Shown here piece after piece: positions 8,652 through 18,459 of a stretch of DNA of 64,000 nucleotides. The stretch comes from Magnetospirillum sulfuroxidans (GTDB taxonomy: Bacteria > Pseudomonadota > Alphaproteobacteria > Rhodospirillales > Magnetospirillaceae). The translations under genes were made by a program, and so were the position numbers. How positions within the stretch are numbered: position 1 is the first letter of the stretch; each line of letters starts with the position of its first letter. The stretch spans positions 434,001-498,000 of the forward strand of contig NZ_JAGTUF010000001.1 in NCBI RefSeq assembly GCF_018224925.1. The letters run 5' to 3'. The notes beneath the pieces were generated by a model that saw only the letters and a list, made by a program, of their open reading frames with translations, did not search any database and was not told the DNA's origin.

Positions 8652-9863
8652 ATGGCAACCATTCCCCTGCAAGAACCGGTTTATCGCGGTCATTCCGGGC
8701 CTGTTTTCTTTGCTGGCGGCTTTCGCCCGTTTTTTCTGTTCACCGCCTTGCAGGCGTTTTTGTCCTTGCCGCTGTGGTTGGCCGTCTATGTCGGCGGTGT
8801 GTCGTTGGATCTGCCCTTTGCCGCCGCCTTGTGGCATGGACACGAAATGGTGTTCGGCTTTGCCGGCGCGGCGATCGCCGGGTTCCTGCTTACCGCTGTC
8901 CCCAATTGGACCAACAGCCATCACATCAGCGGCAAGCCGTTGATGCTGTTGTTCTTCCTTTGGCTGGCCGGACGATTGGCGTTCACGCTGTCCGGTTTCC
9001 TGCCGGCGGTGCTGGTCGCGCTTGTTGATCTGTCCTTTCTGCCGTTGCTGGCCATGATGATGGCGCGGCCGCTTTTGTCGGCGGGCAAATGGCGCAATAT
9101 CGCCTTTCTGCCGATCTTGGCCCTGTTCACCCTGGCCAACCTGTCCGTGCATCTGCACATCTTGTTCGGTCTGGGGGACGGCATGACCGGCGTGTATGCC
9201 GGCCTGACCATGGTTCTGACCATGATTGCCATTGTCGGTGGCCGGATCATTCCGTCCTTTACCCAGAACTGGTTGCGGATGCAGGGACATGCCATCGAAG
9301 TCACGCCGTTGGCATGGCTGGAAAAGGGGGGGGCCGTCGGCTCGGTGGTGGTGGGGATGGTCTTGGCCATGGCGGCGCCGACTTCAATCCTCGCCGGCAT
9401 CGTTTTGCTGCTGGCGGCGTCGATCCATGCTCTGCGCCTGGGACGGTGGCACGGCGCCAAGACGGCGAAAAGTCCCATTCTCTGGGTGTTGCATGTGGGC
9501 TATGGCTGGCTGGTGTTGGGATTGGCGTTGCTGGGATCGTCCAGCTTTTTCCCGGCTTTGCCGATGTCGGCCGCGCTCCACGCTTTGACCGCCGGCTGCG
9601 TCGGCACCATGATCATGGCGGTGATGAGCCGCGCCGCGCTTGGTCATTCCGGCCGGCAGCTGCTGGTGTCGCCGCTGATCGTCGTAGCCTACGTCTTGCT
9701 GTCACTGGGGGCATTGCTGCGGGTGGTGGCGCCGATTCTGTCTGATGCGCAAATGGCCCTGACTCATGCCGGCGGTTCGCTGTGGGCTTTGGCTTGGGGC
9801 CTGTTCGTCTGGGTGTACTTTCCCATCCTGACCCGGCCGCGGGCCGATGGCCGGCCGGGTTAA
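8652..9863 (+). CDS. nnrS: NnrS family protein
   Basis: A 403-residue membrane protein of the NnrS family, haem- and copper-containing proteins expressed with denitrification and nitric oxide stress genes. The N-terminal VFFAGGFRPFF motif, the LWHGHEMVFGFAGAAIAGF segment with histidines, the LTAVPNW stretch and GGRIIPSFTQNWL are characteristic. About 12 hydrophobic segments are present. The ATG at 8652 is preceded by ACGGAGA and by the FNR-type box at 8580. No NO-reductase gene is in the window, so this may be a stand-alone NO-tolerance gene. Confidence 0.92.
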   Translation: MATIPLQEPVYRGHSGPVFFAGGFRPFFLFTALQAFLSLPLWLAVYVGGVSLDLPFAAALWHGHEMVFGFAGAAIAGFLLTAVPNWTNSHHISGKPLMLLFFLWLAGRLAFTLSGFLPAVLVALVDLSFLPLLAMMMARPLLSAGKWRNIAFLPILALFTLANLSVHLHILFGLGDGMTGVYAGLTMVLTMIAIVGGRIIPSFTQNWLRMQGHAIEVTPLAWLEKGGAVGSVVVGMVLAMAAPTSILAGIVLLLAASIHALRLGRWHGAKTAKSPILWVLHVGYGWLVLGLALLGSSSFFPALPMSAALHALTAGCVGTMIMAVMSRAALGHSGRQLLVSPLIVVAYVLLSLGALLRVVAPILSDAQMALTHAGGSLWALAWGLFVWVYFPILTRPRADGRPG

Positions 9864-9929
9864 TGCTTGCCAGGGGATGCCTTGCTTTGGGATAGTGCCA
9901 GTCTGTCACGAAGTGGGGAATGTAGTCGG

Positions 9930-10391
9930 ATGGATTGGAGAATTCGCGTCGTAACCCTGGCCGGGGTGGTGGCGGTTGCCGCTTGCGCCTCGGTCATCGG
10001 ATCGACGGAATCGGCGGTGCAGATTCGCACCAATCCCGCTCAGGCTCGCTGTGATCTCAAGGGACGCGAATTCACCGCTTCGGTGCAGAGTCCGGCCGAG
10101 GTGGTGATCCCCCATTCCGCCGCCCCGGTAACGGTCAATTGCGTGGCGCCGGGCTTTCGCCCCACCTCTTATACCCTGGACGCTCGTAGTGATGGCTGGA
10201 TTTGGGGCAATTCGGCGTTCATGGTGGCGACCGGCGGCATTGCCGTATTGGGCGCCCTGGTCGATGAAAGCCGGGGGGCGGGTCGCAATTACGCCGAAGA
10301 AGTCCAATATGATTTGGTGCCGGACAAGGCCCGCCCCATCCGTGCCCGCAATCGTTCCGGCGATGTCGATTTACAGCTTCAGGCGCGATGA
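9930..10391 (+). CDS. Predicted lipoprotein with PEGA-like domain
   Basis: A 153-residue protein. Residues 1-19 form a lipoprotein signal ending in a VAAC lipobox. The segment after it (VQIRTNPAQARCDL and the AEVVIPHSAAPVTVNC stretch) resembles PEGA-type beta domains found in surface lipoproteins. A glycine-rich hydrophobic segment follows at about residues 92-112. Probably anchored in the periplasm or outer membrane. It is 186 bp before fixA on the same strand and could be separate. No function can be assigned. Confidence 0.72.
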   Translation: MDWRIRVVTLAGVVAVAACASVIGSTESAVQIRTNPAQARCDLKGREFTASVQSPAEVVIPHSAAPVTVNCVAPGFRPTSYTLDARSDGWIWGNSAFMVATGGIAVLGALVDESRGAGRNYAEEVQYDLVPDKARPIRARNRSGDVDLQLQAR

Positions 10392-10577
10392 TCCCGATAA
10401 AGACGCATGACACCCATTCGGTCCGCGCCTGTCGGTGGGTTCGGAGGGCGTGCTATCAACGACTTGGCATTGGATTACCGCTTTACTCCGGGGCGGCCTT
10501 GCTGAATAAACACGGGGTTCTTTATTAGGGATTGGCTCCGACCGCACCAGGGCGCGGTTGGCGGGAAAGGGAACGAA

Positions 10578-11414
10578 ATGCATATCGTCGTCTGCATCAA
10601 GCAGGTTCCGGACAGCGCGCAAATTCGCGTTCATCCGGTCACCAACACCATCATGCGCCAGGGTGTGCCGACCATCATCAATCCCTATGACCTGTTTTCC
10701 CTGGAAGAGGCGCTTCGCCTGCGCGACCAGTTTGGCGGCAAGGTCACGGTGATCACCATGGGGCCGAAAATGGCCATCGAGGCGCTGAAGAAGTGCATCA
10801 GCTATGGCGCTGATGACGCTATCTTGCTGACCGACAAGGTGTTTGCCGGCTCTGATACCCTGGCGACGTCGTTCGCCTTGGCTTCGACCATCGCCAAGAT
10901 TGGTGAAACCCAGCCCGTCGATATGGTGTTTTGCGGCAAGCAGACCATCGACGGTGATACCGCTCAGGTGGGGCCGGGCATCGCCCGTCGTCTGGGCATG
11001 CAGCAATTGACCTATGTGGCCCAGGTGGAAACGGTCGATCTGGAAAAGCGCGAAATCGTCGCCCATCGTCGCTCCGAAGGCGGGGTGCAAGTGCTTCAAA
11101 CCAAGTTGCCGTGTCTGGTGACCATGCTTGAGGGCACCAATACCATGCGCTTTGGCACCATGGAGGATCTGTTCCGTGCCGCCCGTTACGAGGTGGCGGA
11201 ATGGGATCACAAGGCCGCCGGCATCACCGCCACCACCCAATGCGGCCTCAAGGGCTCGCCCACCGTGGTGAAAAAGGTGTTCGCGCCGCCAGCCAAGGCG
11301 GTGAAAGCGGAGATGATCAAGACCGAGGACAAGAGCGCGCGCGAAGTCGCCGATGCCCTGCTGAACAGCGTCTTCGCCAAACACCCCAAGCTTGAGATGG
11401 AGATCGGACAATGA
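10578..11414 (+). CDS. fixA: Electron transfer flavoprotein beta subunit FixA
   Basis: A 278-residue ETF beta-type protein. Together with FixB, FixC and FixX it forms a membrane-associated complex that couples NADH oxidation to reduction of both quinone and ferredoxin/flavodoxin, feeding nitrogenase. The N-terminal [18 protein letters not shown] and the [20 protein letters not shown] segment are typical. GGGAACGAA precedes the ATG. The 186 bp upstream hold no convincing NifA or sigma-54 site. The stop overlaps fixB (ATGA). FixA rather than housekeeping EtfB is inferred from the fixBCX partners. Confidence 0.93.
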   Translation: MHIVVCIKQVPDSAQIRVHPVTNTIMRQGVPTIINPYDLFSLEEALRLRDQFGGKVTVITMGPKMAIEALKKCISYGADDAILLTDKVFAGSDTLATSFALASTIAKIGETQPVDMVFCGKQTIDGDTAQVGPGIARRLGMQQLTYVAQVETVDLEKREIVAHRRSEGGVQVLQTKLPCLVTMLEGTNTMRFGTMEDLFRAARYEVAEWDHKAAGITATTQCGLKGSPTVVKKVFAPPAKAVKAEMIKTEDKSAREVADALLNSVFAKHPKLEMEIGQ

Positions 11415-12511
11415 GCGCCGAGGACCAGGATCAGGAACAGACCCCCGTCGCCGCTGCTCCGCGTCGTGGCGCCGGCGCGGATCTCAGCGTCTATCACGGT
11501 GTCTGGGTGTTCGTCGAACTGGAACGCGGCAAGGTTCACCCGGTGTCGTGGGAATTGCTGGGCGAGGGGCGCAAATTGGCCACTCATCTGGGGGTGCCGT
11601 TATCGGGCGTCGTCTTGGGCCCGGATGCTCCGGCGACCTTGGCCGCTTGCGACGAAGCGTGCGAATACGGCGCCGACACCGTCTATCTGATGCGCGGCGA
11701 GGTGCTGAGCGATTACCGCACCGATCCCTATACCGCCGGACTGACCGATCTGGTCAGTACCTTCAAGCCGGAAATCATGTTGCTGGGCGCCACCACCTTG
11801 GGCCGCGATCTGGCCGGGGCCCTGGCCACCACCTTGGCCACCGGGCTGACCGCCGATTGCACCGAATTGCGGATCGACGACGAGACCCGCTCGCTGGCTG
11901 CGACCCGTCCGACCTTTGGCGGTTCTTTGCTTTGCACTATCCATACGCTGGAATATCGGCCGCAAATGGCCACCATCCGCCCGCGCGTCATGGCCATGCC
12001 CGATCGTGTTGCCGGTAAGCGCGGCGCCATCATCGAGCATCAGCCGAAAGTGGCGGAAGAAGACGTCATCACCAAGATCTTATCCTTCATCCCCGATTCG
12101 GATGCGGAAAAAGCCCAATTGGCCTATGCCGACATCGTCGTCGCCGGCGGCCGCGGCCTGGGCAAGCCCGAGAATTTCAAGCTGGTGCAAGATTTGGCCG
12201 CGGTTCTGGGCGGGGATTACGGCGGGTCGCGTCCGGTCACCCACGCCGGCTGGATTGCCGCCGATCGCCAGATCGGCCAGACCGGCAAGACCATTCGTCC
12301 CAAGCTGTATATCGCCGCCGGCATTTCCGGCGCCATTCAGCACCGGGTGGGGGTGGAAGGGGCCGATATCATCATCGCCATCAACAGCGATCCCAACGCC
12401 CCCATCTTCGATTTTGCCACCTACGGCATCGTTGGCGATGCGTTGCAAATCCTGCCGGCCCTGACCGAAGCGCTGCAAGAGCGTTTGGCGGCCCGCAAGG
12501 CGGCTCAATAG
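11411..12511 (+). CDS. fixB: Electron transfer flavoprotein alpha subunit FixB
   Basis: A 366-residue ETF alpha-type subunit that binds FAD in its C-terminal domain, seen in the [18 protein letters not shown] and [21 protein letters not shown] segments. The first 25 residues are an acidic Gln/Ala-rich extension before the conserved VWVFVE start. It overlaps fixA by 4 bp and is followed after 12 bp by fixC with an AGGAG site. Confidence 0.94.
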   Translation: MSAEDQDQEQTPVAAAPRRGAGADLSVYHGVWVFVELERGKVHPVSWELLGEGRKLATHLGVPLSGVVLGPDAPATLAACDEACEYGADTVYLMRGEVLSDYRTDPYTAGLTDLVSTFKPEIMLLGATTLGRDLAGALATTLATGLTADCTELRIDDETRSLAATRPTFGGSLLCTIHTLEYRPQMATIRPRVMAMPDRVAGKRGAIIEHQPKVAEEDVITKILSFIPDSDAEKAQLAYADIVVAGGRGLGKPENFKLVQDLAAVLGGDYGGSRPVTHAGWIAADRQIGQTGKTIRPKLYIAAGISGAIQHRVGVEGADIIIAINSDPNAPIFDFATYGIVGDALQILPALTEALQERLAARKAAQ

Positions 12512-12523
12512 GAGATAAGAACA

Positions 12524-13822
12524 ATGGCCGAGAAATTTGACGCCATCGTCATCGGCGCCGGACCTTCGGGCAACGCCGCCGCCCTGGTCATGGCGCGGGC
12601 TGGTCTGAAGGTGCTGCAACTCGAGCGTGGGGAATATCCCGGTTCGAAAAACGTCCAAGGCGCCATTCTTTATGCCGAGGCGCTGGAACAGGTCATCCCC
12701 AATTGCCGCCGTCAGGCGCCGCTGGAACGCCCGATCATCGAGCAACGCATGTGGGTTCTTGATGACGAAACCTATGTGGGGTCGAATTATCGCGGGGTGA
12801 AGAAAAAGGACGAGCCGCCGACCCGCTATACGGTTATTCGCGCCAACATCGACCGCTGGATGTCGAAAAAGGCCACCGATGCCGGCGTGCTGCTGATCTG
12901 CGAAGCCACCGTCTTGGACTTGATCCAACAAGACGGCAAGGTGATTGGCGTCCGCACCGATCGCGTCGGCGGCGATATCTTGGCCGATGTCGTTGTTCTG
13001 GCCGATGGCGTCAACTCGCTGATCGCCACCAAGGCCGGTCTGCGCCCGACGATCAAGGCTGCCGATGTCGCCTTGGCGGTCAAGGAAATGCATTTCCTGC
13101 CCAAGGAAGTGATCGAGCAACGCTTTAACATCGCCAATGACGAGGGCGTCGTCATCGAGCTGTTCGGCAAGATCACCAAGGGCATGATGGGGACCGGCTT
13201 CTTGTACACCAACCGCGAATCCATCGCGTTGGGCATCGGCTGCATGGCCGATGATTTCAAGAAAGGCGGCATCACCCCCTATGATTTGCTGGACGCCATG
13301 AAGATGCATCCGGCGATCAAGCCGTTGATCGCGGGGTCAGAGGTCAAGGAATATTCCGCCCATCTGATCCCCGAGGGCGGCTACAAGGCCATTCCCCAGG
13401 TCCATGGCAATGGCTGGCTGATCGTTGGTGATTCCGGTGGTTTCGTCAATGCGGTGCACCGTGAAGGGTCCAATCTGGCGATGACGTCGGGCCGTCTGGC
13501 GGCCGAGACCATCTTGAAGCTGAAGGAAGAGGGCAAGCCGTTCACGGCCCCCCATCTGGCGGCCTATCGGAAGGCGCTGGAAGAAAGCTTTGTCATGAAA
13601 GATTTGAAGAAATACAGGAACATGCCTGAGATTTTTCATGCAAATCCTCAATTCTTCACCACCTATCCCGAGCTTCTTAACAAGGCTGCCGCCACCATCC
13701 TTAAGGTCGATGGCATCGACAAGAAGAGTAAGGAAAAGGAAATCGCCGGCGAATTCGTCAAGCGCCGTTCGCGTCTGGGGTTGCTGGGTGACGCCATCAA
13801 GCTGGTGAGGTCGTTCCGATGA
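12524..13822 (+). CDS. fixC: FAD-dependent oxidoreductase FixC (ETF:quinone oxidoreductase type)
   Basis: A 432-residue flavoprotein related to ETF-quinone oxidoreductase. The dinucleotide fold GAGPSG is at residues 11-16, followed by QLERGEYPGSKNVQG. A second FAD contact segment GWLIVGDSGGFVNAVHREG lies near residue 300. It passes electrons from FixAB to the quinone pool. AGGAGATAAGAACA precedes the start, and the stop overlaps the fixX start (ATGA). Confidence 0.95.
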   Translation: MAEKFDAIVIGAGPSGNAAALVMARAGLKVLQLERGEYPGSKNVQGAILYAEALEQVIPNCRRQAPLERPIIEQRMWVLDDETYVGSNYRGVKKKDEPPTRYTVIRANIDRWMSKKATDAGVLLICEATVLDLIQQDGKVIGVRTDRVGGDILADVVVLADGVNSLIATKAGLRPTIKAADVALAVKEMHFLPKEVIEQRFNIANDEGVVIELFGKITKGMMGTGFLYTNRESIALGIGCMADDFKKGGITPYDLLDAMKMHPAIKPLIAGSEVKEYSAHLIPEGGYKAIPQVHGNGWLIVGDSGGFVNAVHREGSNLAMTSGRLAAETILKLKEEGKPFTAPHLAAYRKALEESFVMKDLKKYRNMPEIFHANPQFFTTYPELLNKAAATILKVDGIDKKSKEKEIAGEFVKRRSRLGLLGDAIKLVRSFR

Positions 13823-14103
13823 GCAAAGTCGAAGAAAAGCTTTTCGAGAATCGCTATCGTGTCGATGAGGGCCGGCCCCACATCAGCATCATCAGTGCCG
13901 ATGTGTGCGAGGGGCAGTGCACGGCCAAGCAATGCACCTATTGCTGTCCCGCCGCGTGTTACGCATTAGAGAACGGCAAGGTGGTGCTGACCACCGACGG
14001 ATGCCTGGAATGTGGCACCTGTCGGGTGATCTGCGACGATAATTTCAACATTGAATGGACCTATCCGCGCGGCGGCTTCGGTATTCTTTACAAGTTCGGC
14101 TGA
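13819..14103 (+). CDS. fixX: Ferredoxin-like protein FixX
   Basis: A 94-residue Fe-S protein that completes the FixABCX complex. Cysteine-rich segments CEGQC, CTYCCPAAC and CLECGTCRVIC are present; the LECGTCRVIC part matches the conserved FixX/ETF-QO cluster site. The TGA stop abuts the stop of the convergent protease gene within a TGATCA palindrome, so the two coding regions touch without overlap or spacer. Confidence 0.94.
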   Translation: MSKVEEKLFENRYRVDEGRPHISIISADVCEGQCTAKQCTYCCPAACYALENGKVVLTTDGCLECGTCRVICDDNFNIEWTYPRGGFGILYKFG

Positions 14104-15690
14104 TCAGCCTTCGCATTCGACGAAGACGGCGACCTTACGGATGATGTCGCCGACATCGGCCACCGATAGGATCGGGCCGGCGGGGGCGCTGTCGAAGTTG
14201 ACGCCGTTATCGGTCATGAACTTGCGCGCCAGTTCCGCCTTGATGGCGAAGTTGACGTTTTGCGGGATCGCGCCGGAAGCATCGGCGACCTTCATGGCAT
14301 TGAGCGTCGAAACAACGATGCCGACCACATTGCCGTTCATATCGGCCAAGGGGCCGCCGGAATTGCCGCGCTGGATCGGCGCGGTGACTTGGTAATGGCG
14401 TTTGTCGCCCCGCAGACCGTTCATGGCGCTAATGACGCCGGCGGTGATGTTGGGTTCGCGTGACAGCAGCGCCGACAAAGGGAAGCCGACGGCGACGACA
14501 TTGTCACCCGACCGCATGGGGGCGCCATCGCGGAAATGGGCGGTGTCGGCGGGGCGGAACGTGGTGTTCAGGACCGCCAGATCATTAACGTCGTCGCGGG
14601 CCAGCAGACTGGCGGGTTGGGCTTGGGTGCCGTCGCCCAGGCTGACACGAATATTGCGGCATGATTTGACCACATGGGAATTGGTCAACACGGTGCCGTC
14701 GCGATTGACCATCAGGCCGGACCCGGCGGTGCGTTGGGGACGGGGCGGGGCCTTTTCCTCGGCCGTGGCGGCATCGCCGACATCGCCCGGACTGCTTTGA
14801 CGGGGCGACCAATTGGCGGCTTTTTCGCTGGCCCGGCGTTCCTGATCAGGGTTGACTTGCTGGCGGGCCTTTTCCTTGGCGGCGGTGAATTTGGCCTTTT
14901 CCTTGGCTTTGGCCTGACGCTCGGCCAAAATGTAATAGTAATAGGCGGTTTCCAGGTCTTTTTCCGCGAACTTGACATGAGCCAGATTCAGCAGGGATGC
15001 CGCATCGCCCTGGGCGCCGGAACGCTCGAACCAACGCACGGCCTCGGCCCGATCCTGGGTGACGGCGTCACCGGTCCACAAGGCGGCGCCATACAAATTC
15101 TGAGCCACAAGATGACCGCGTTCGGCCGCCTTTTTCAGCCATGGTAACGCCGCGGCCTTATCGACGGGGACGCCGCGACCATGCCAATAGGCGATGCCGA
15201 TGCTTTCCCAACTGGCGGAAATCCCCATATCGGCGGCACGGCGCAGGTATTCCAAGGCTTTTGCCTCGTTTTTAGCGACGCCGTTGCCGGTGAAATACAA
15301 TTGGCCAAGGTTATTCAAGGCATTGGGTTGGTTTTGTTCGGCAGCGCGGCCGAACCAGATCAGGGCGCGGGCTGGATCGCGGCCGACGCCATTGCCACGA
15401 AAATATAGGCCACCCAGGGTGTTTTGGGCCAAGGCATCGCCCTTTTCCGCCGCTTCGGTCAAGAGCTTGACCGCCTGGAACAGGTCCTTGGCAAGGCCGT
15501 TGCCGTTCAATAGCATATGACCCAAGCGTGATTGGGCGACGGTGTCGCCGGTTTTCGCCAGGGGTTCAAATTCGCGCAGGGCGACCGGCCAGTCCTTACG
15601 CTGATAGGCGGAAAGGCCTTCATCGATACCGGCCCAGGCGTCCGCGGCGATCAGGCCCAACGCGAAAACCAGCATGGCGGGTCGTTTCAT
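14104..15690 (-). CDS. Exported Sel1-repeat protein with trypsin-like serine protease domain
   Basis: A 528-residue protein starting with a signal peptide (residues 1-20, ending ADAWA). About six Sel1-like repeats fill residues 45-245, followed by a charged Lys/Ala-rich coiled-coil-like linker to about 315. The C-terminal domain is a chymotrypsin-like protease with a full triad: His339 in TNSHVV, Asp370 in NDLAVL and Ser444 in GNSGGP. No PDZ domain follows. The ATG at 15690 has AGG upstream; 15693 is also possible. Likely periplasmic. Sel1 repeats usually mediate protein contacts; substrate unknown. Confidence 0.88.
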   Translation of the reverse strand: MKRPAMLVFALGLIAADAWAGIDEGLSAYQRKDWPVALREFEPLAKTGDTVAQSRLGHMLLNGNGLAKDLFQAVKLLTEAAEKGDALAQNTLGGLYFRGNGVGRDPARALIWFGRAAEQNQPNALNNLGQLYFTGNGVAKNEAKALEYLRRAADMGISASWESIGIAYWHGRGVPVDKAAALPWLKKAAERGHLVAQNLYGAALWTGDAVTQDRAEAVRWFERSGAQGDAASLLNLAHVKFAEKDLETAYYYYILAERQAKAKEKAKFTAAKEKARQQVNPDQERRASEKAANWSPRQSSPGDVGDAATAEEKAPPRPQRTAGSGLMVNRDGTVLTNSHVVKSCRNIRVSLGDGTQAQPASLLARDDVNDLAVLNTTFRPADTAHFRDGAPMRSGDNVVAVGFPLSALLSREPNITAGVISAMNGLRGDKRHYQVTAPIQRGNSGGPLADMNGNVVGIVVSTLNAMKVADASGAIPQNVNFAIKAELARKFMTDNGVNFDSAPAGPILSVADVGDIIRKVAVFVECEG

Positions 15691-15756
15691 CATTACCTGC
15701 GTCCTCGATAAATTCCGACGCAGAGTATCCACCGTGCCGGCCGCTTCGCCAACCCG

Positions 15757-17460
15757 CTATTCGTCTTCGCTCATGGCGATAAAGCCGCACGGGCATTCCT
15801 TGGCGCACAGGCCGCACCCTTTACAGAAATCATAATCGAACAGGTAATGACTGCCGTCCGAGGCGGTTTCCATCGTCTTTAGCACGGCATTGTCAGGGCA
15901 CAAGGTCCAGCAATTATCGCAAGCAAGGCAATTGCCGCAGGAAAAGCAGCGTTGCGCCTCGGCCAAGGCGTCAACCGTATTCGGACCGCCTTCAATTTCG
16001 CTGCTGTCGTCACGTTTTTCCAGCGGCAGGGTCGACAATTCGATACGGGGACTGGATTCGTAATAAGACAGGTTCAGCGCGGTGTAGGGTAAGGCCGGGC
16101 GCTTTTCCTCGTCGGCATCGCGGCCCGACAGCAAGGCATCGATGCCTTCGGCGGCACGACGGCCATCGCCGATGGCGGCGCTGACCGTGCCGCTGGAATG
16201 GCCTTTTATCCCGTCGCGGGCATCGCCGCCGGCAAACAGGCCAGGATGGCCGTTGACCTGACCAAAGCGATCGACCCCCAGATAATCTTTCTGGCGCAAA
16301 ATCGCTTCTAATCCGGTGGGATCGACCACTTCGCCGATAGCCGGAACCACCATGTCCACATGCAAGACGGTTTCAGTGCCTTCAAACGAGACGCGGGCCT
16401 TGTGACCATTGCCGTCGGGGAGTTTCTTCAGACGCACCATTTCGACACCGACCACCTTGGAACCGCGCATGATCAGGCGGTTGATGGTGCGATGGGGGTG
16501 GAACTGCACCCCTTCCTCGATGGCTTGTTCCAATTCACGCGGCACCACGTTCAAAACGTCATCGCTTTCGGTCCCCGGACCGGGGAGACCCGAGGCGGTG
16601 ACCACATGAACATCGCGCACGCCGGCGCGGCGCATGATTCGGGCCAAATCGACGGCGGTGTTGCCGCCACCGTGAATGACCACGGCGTTGGGGTGGGGCA
16701 GGGCGCCGACCGCCAGCCATTCCCGCAACAGCGCTAAACCTTCGTGCAAATCGGCGGGGACGGCGCCGTCCACATCCCAGTGACGGCTTTTGCCGGCGCC
16801 GATTCCAAGGAAAACAGCGTCGAATTCCGACCGCAAATCATCCAAGCTGACGTCGCGGCCCAAGGCGGTGCGGGGGCGAAATTCAATCCCCAGCGACAAC
16901 AGGCGCCCGATCTCGGCGTCGATGATCGACCGCGGCAAGCGGGTGGGGGGGATGGCGGAACGCAATAAACCACCCGGCTCGGGCAGGGAATCGAACAGAA
17001 CGACGTTGAATTTCCGCTGCGCCAGATGATAGGCCGCCGATAAGCCGGCGGGACCGGCGCCGACCACCGCGACCCGTTCCGGGCGCGCATCGCCGGCGCG
17101 GCGGGGATAGGGCCAGTTGTGGCGGATCGCCTCGTCACCCAGCCAGCGTTCAATCCCGTGGATGGCGATGGGTTGATCGTACTGGCCGCGATTGCAGGCG
17201 CTTTCGCACGGATGCGGGCAGACCCGACCGCTGATTGCCGGCAAGGGGTTGGTGGTGACCAGCCTTTCCCACGCCTGTTGGGGCTTGCCCTCTTGCAACA
17301 AGGCCAGCCAGGCTTGCTGGTCTTCCCCTGCCGGACAAGCGCCGTGGCATGGCGCGGTGGCGTGAACGTGGACCGGCTTGGCACTGCGCCACGTCCCGGT
17401 CTTGAAGGCCAGGGACGAGCCGGCTTGGGCGAAAGCGCCGCGATTCATCGGTGTGGGCAT
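15757..17460 (-). CDS. GltD-like NAD(P)H/FAD oxidoreductase fused to a 2x[4Fe-4S] ferredoxin, POR electron-transfer subunit
   Basis: A 567-residue fusion. The N-terminal part has the cysteine pattern of glutamate synthase small-subunit proteins (Cys38, Cys42, Cys81, Cys85, Cys89). FAD binding follows at GAGPAG (134-139), and a second dinucleotide fold at HGGGNTAVD near 268 for NAD(P)H. The last 65 residues carry a bacterial ferredoxin with CFSCGNCLACDNCWTLCP and CKGCGLCAKECPCG. It lies 15 bp behind porB. It replaces the small delta ferredoxin of four-subunit PORs, probably linking 2-oxoacid oxidation to NAD(P)+. Cofactor preference is not decided by eye. Confidence 0.87.
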   Translation of the reverse strand: MPTPMNRGAFAQAGSSLAFKTGTWRSAKPVHVHATAPCHGACPAGEDQQAWLALLQEGKPQQAWERLVTTNPLPAISGRVCPHPCESACNRGQYDQPIAIHGIERWLGDEAIRHNWPYPRRAGDARPERVAVVGAGPAGLSAAYHLAQRKFNVVLFDSLPEPGGLLRSAIPPTRLPRSIIDAEIGRLLSLGIEFRPRTALGRDVSLDDLRSEFDAVFLGIGAGKSRHWDVDGAVPADLHEGLALLREWLAVGALPHPNAVVIHGGGNTAVDLARIMRRAGVRDVHVVTASGLPGPGTESDDVLNVVPRELEQAIEEGVQFHPHRTINRLIMRGSKVVGVEMVRLKKLPDGNGHKARVSFEGTETVLHVDMVVPAIGEVVDPTGLEAILRQKDYLGVDRFGQVNGHPGLFAGGDARDGIKGHSSGTVSAAIGDGRRAAEGIDALLSGRDADEEKRPALPYTALNLSYYESSPRIELSTLPLEKRDDSSEIEGGPNTVDALAEAQRCFSCGNCLACDNCWTLCPDNAVLKTMETASDGSHYLFDYDFCKGCGLCAKECPCGFIAMSEDE

Positions 17461-17475
17461 GGCTTTTCCCCTGTC

Positions 17476-18459
17476 TCAGGCTCGGGCCGGGCCGCCGCGA
17501 CGAACCGTATCGGCGCCGTCGGCGTCGAAGGGGTCATCGCCGTCGCCGGTCAGGCCGTAACGTTCGACGTTGTAATCGGCCAAGGCCTGCAAATGCTCGC
17601 GCTCTTCGCGCGCCCGGTGATCGTCGTCAACAAACAGATGACGAAAGCGGGTTTGCAAACGCAGATACTCGGTGACCGGTGCTTTCTGGCGTAGCGGCAT
17701 GACCGAAGCCACTTCGCCGCGTTCCAGTTCCACCAGCGGGAACAAGCCACATTGCACCGCTAAGCGGGCTACCTGGATTGTTTCGCTACCGTCATGACCC
17801 CATCCCAACGGACAAGGAGAGTGCACCAGCAAGAAAGTGGGGCCGTCGATTTCCATGGCCCGACGAACCTTGCGCCGCAGGTCTTGCGGATAGGCGACCG
17901 AGGCGCTGGCGGCATAGGGGATGTGATGGGCGGCGATGATCGACAGCAAATCCTTTTTCAGGTGCCGTTTGCCCATCCGTTCCTTGCCCGGCGGCGAGGT
18001 GGTGGTCATGGCCGCATGCGGGGTCGAGCTTGATCGTTGAATACCGGTATTCATATACGCTTCGTTATCGTAACAGACGTAGAGAACGTTGTGCATGCGC
18101 TCCAACATGCCTGACAACGCCTGAAAGCCGATGTCGAAGGTGCCGCCATCGCCGCCCATGGCGATGACCTTGCTGCGGCGGCCCTGGGCCTTGAGCGCGG
18201 CTTCGACGCCAGAGGCGATGGCGGCGGAATTCTCGAACAAGGAATGCAGCCATGGCACCCGCCATGCCGATTGCGGCCACGAAGTGGTGAATACTTCCAG
18301 GCAGCCGGTGGCATTGGTCAAGATGACATCGGGGCCGGCGGCTTCGGTGACCAGGCGAGCCGCCAGGGCCTCGCCACAGCCCTGGCAGGCGCGATGACCC
18401 GCTTCCAGGCCGCGAAACCGTGGTTGACGCGAACGGGGGTCGTTGGGGGTTTGGTTCAT
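17476..18459 (-). CDS. porB: Pyruvate/2-oxoacid:acceptor oxidoreductase beta subunit
   Basis: A 327-residue thiamine pyrophosphate-binding subunit. It has the N-terminal CQGCGEAL segment that ligates an Fe-S cluster, the AMGGDGGTFDIGFQAL TPP/Mg motif, and CYDNEAYMNTGIQRSS and SPCPLGW stretches typical of POR beta chains. The ATG overlaps the porA stop (ATGA) with GGGAGATG upstream. The substrate may be pyruvate, but 2-oxoisovalerate or phenylglyoxylate enzymes share this layout and cannot be excluded. Confidence 0.9.
   Translation of the reverse strand: MNQTPNDPRSRQPRFRGLEAGHRACQGCGEALAARLVTEAAGPDVILTNATGCLEVFTTSWPQSAWRVPWLHSLFENSAAIASGVEAALKAQGRRSKVIAMGGDGGTFDIGFQALSGMLERMHNVLYVCYDNEAYMNTGIQRSSSTPHAAMTTTSPPGKERMGKRHLKKDLLSIIAAHHIPYAASASVAYPQDLRRKVRRAMEIDGPTFLLVHSPCPLGWGHDGSETIQVARLAVQCGLFPLVELERGEVASVMPLRQKAPVTEYLRLQTRFRHLFVDDDHRAREEREHLQALADYNVERYGLTGDGDDPFDADGADTVRRGGPARA

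Noticed and set aside
10465-10503. Possible sigma-54 (-24/-12) promoter before fixA, from TTGGCAT and a later GC
   Set aside because: The spacing between the GG and GC pairs is two bases too long, and the alternative near TTGCT lacks the GG. No NifA-type TGT-N10-ACA site is seen.
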